Below, one piece after another: positions 63,255 through 64,000 of a DNA stretch of 64,000 nt. Source of the DNA: Pararhizobium_B sp963838155 (GTDB lineage: Bacteria; Pseudomonadota; Alphaproteobacteria; Rhizobiales; Rhizobiaceae); the NCBI GenBank assembly GCA_963838155.1, contig CAWIQE010000019.1:124001-188000 (forward strand), in the 5' to 3' direction. Below the pieces are notes generated by a model that saw only the letters and a list, made by a program, of their open reading frames with translations, ran no database searches and had not been told where the DNA came from. How positions within the stretch are numbered: the first letter of the stretch is position 1; each line of letters opens with the position of its first letter. The position numbers and the translations under genes are program-made.

Positions 63255-64000
63255 GGCAGCAAGCGCAAGCTGCAGACTGCGTTTCCATTGCCGCGAAATC
63301 GGCCTGAACGGCCATGGCCTTTCACGACCACTGATCGGGCGATCATTTCTTGGTGCAGGGACAGTCGGCGTCGGACCACTGGAAGGAAGTAGACCGCCTC
63401 GAGAGGAATTGGCGCATCCCGGTCTCTGTCAAGTTTTGGTGGCGTCAGAACCCATAGGTGCAGTGTCCCGGCAAGACAGGCGTTCTGCCGACCGCTCAAG
63501 CGTGACCGGCTGCGGGCCGACAGGGGGCGGCTCAAGTGGGAAGAAGATGAGCGCGCTCCGCTTCATATTGACGCGATCAAGGCCGTACGCTCTAAGCCAA
63601 GCCTGAGGCAGGCCATACAGGCCGCTAAGAAATGTGGGGTAAACCGTGGGGCTAGTGCCGACTGATCAACAAATTATTTGTAGAAACAATAAGTTGAACT
63701 GGAAGGTGGCGGAGGGGAGTCCGAGCTCCGAAGGTCAGAAGAGGTTTGCGGAGGGAGTCTCCTCCTGCTATGGGCTCAGGGACATTCCGCTTCAGCATCG
63801 CCTACCGATTTGATGAGCTTTGTATGTCTGTGGCCCGGCACACCGTCGGATATCGGCATGCGCGAAACGCAATCATTCGCGGGTCGGCTAAACCGTAGCG
63901 CGTGAGACTACCGCGAGAAGTTGCATTACCCGATCGAGTCAGAAACTTTACTAGGCGCTCCCGAGAAACATCCTAGGCCGGAAGAACGCAGCACCTGATG
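63255..64000. other. Terminal stretch without a confident gene
   Basis: 746 bases. A short plus-strand frame ending at 63664 (PLKRDRLRADRGRLKWEEDE, then APLHIDAIKAVRSKPSLRQA) has some protein-like character but no start or family. The last 330 bases show no open frame, RNA gene or repeat that I can support. Confidence 0.5.

Noticed and set aside
63460..63664. Short plus-strand frame ending ...AIQAAKKCGVNRGASAD
   Set aside because: Protein-like ending but no start codon, ribosome-binding site or recognisable family.
40527..64000. attR copy of the tRNA-Leu 3' end (ggttcgagtcctcttctgggcacca)
   Set aside because: No convincing copy seen by reading downstream to the window end; an exact search is needed. 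The element's right end stays undefined.

Overview
The window is high-GC DNA from an alphaproteobacterium, almost certainly a member of the Hyphomicrobiales (Rhizobiales). The evidence is a phoR-phoU locus, a rhizobial-type fructose ABC operon (frcBCAK with a ROK repressor), pyrC next to pyrE, and many copies of an interspersed 'gcgcttccgg...ttttcctggaagcgc' palindromic repeat typical of Mesorhizobium/Phyllobacteriaceae-like genomes. The genus cannot be fixed from sequence alone.

Layout. 1-4.8 kb: phoU (cut by the window edge), phoR, a membrane protein gene, a tandem palindromic repeat, nitronate monooxygenase and tRNA-Thr(CGT) with its own promoter. 4.9-8.1 kb: two XRE-regulator/small-membrane-protein cassettes around a Fic protein, plus a truncated third XRE copy. 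8.1-20.4 kb: a type I secretion island on the minus strand, in transcription order hlyB-like ABC exporter, hlyD-like adaptor, GNAT-fold protein, small membrane protein, chimeric remnant, second small membrane protein, and a giant RTX/EF-hand-repeat protein (about 2,400 aa) interrupted by two apparent 1-base insertions. 20.9-21.2 kb: HTH gene fragments. 21.2-40.3 kb: conserved chromosomal genes: two hypotheticals, a repeat array, an SDR, pyrC, more repeats, pyrE, pgi, fadD, a BLUF photoreceptor, recQ, an argE-type deacetylase, a doeA-like hydrolase, a ROK repressor and frcBCAK. 40.4-45.6 kb: an integrative element at tRNA-Leu(CAG) with a P4-type integrase, remains of a second integrase, an AlpA-type HTH and a putative HUH replication endonuclease.

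45.6-51.2 kb is a decaying amino-acid ABC uptake locus on the minus strand (class IV aminotransferase, ATPase, two permeases, intact binding protein, GntR regulator). Every gene but the binding protein is frameshifted. 51.3-57.1 kb holds plasmid/ICE-like accessory genes: a promoter and leader ORF, a DUF3768 gene cleanly split by an IS5-type insertion sequence, a fractured peptidoglycan-binding-like gene, and a deletion-fused second copy of the first pair. 57.3-63.2 kb looks like a defence/mobility patch: a 555-aa unknown, a frameshifted PD-(D/E)XK nuclease, a serine recombinase, and a tightly spaced DUF262 + HEPN gene pair. No confident gene is seen in the last ~750 bases.

Single-base frameshifts are concentrated in accessory DNA (8-15 kb and 46-60 kb), while the core genes at 21-40 kb are all open. 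Genuine decay is therefore the likelier explanation, although raw reads are needed for the two G insertions in the RTX gene.
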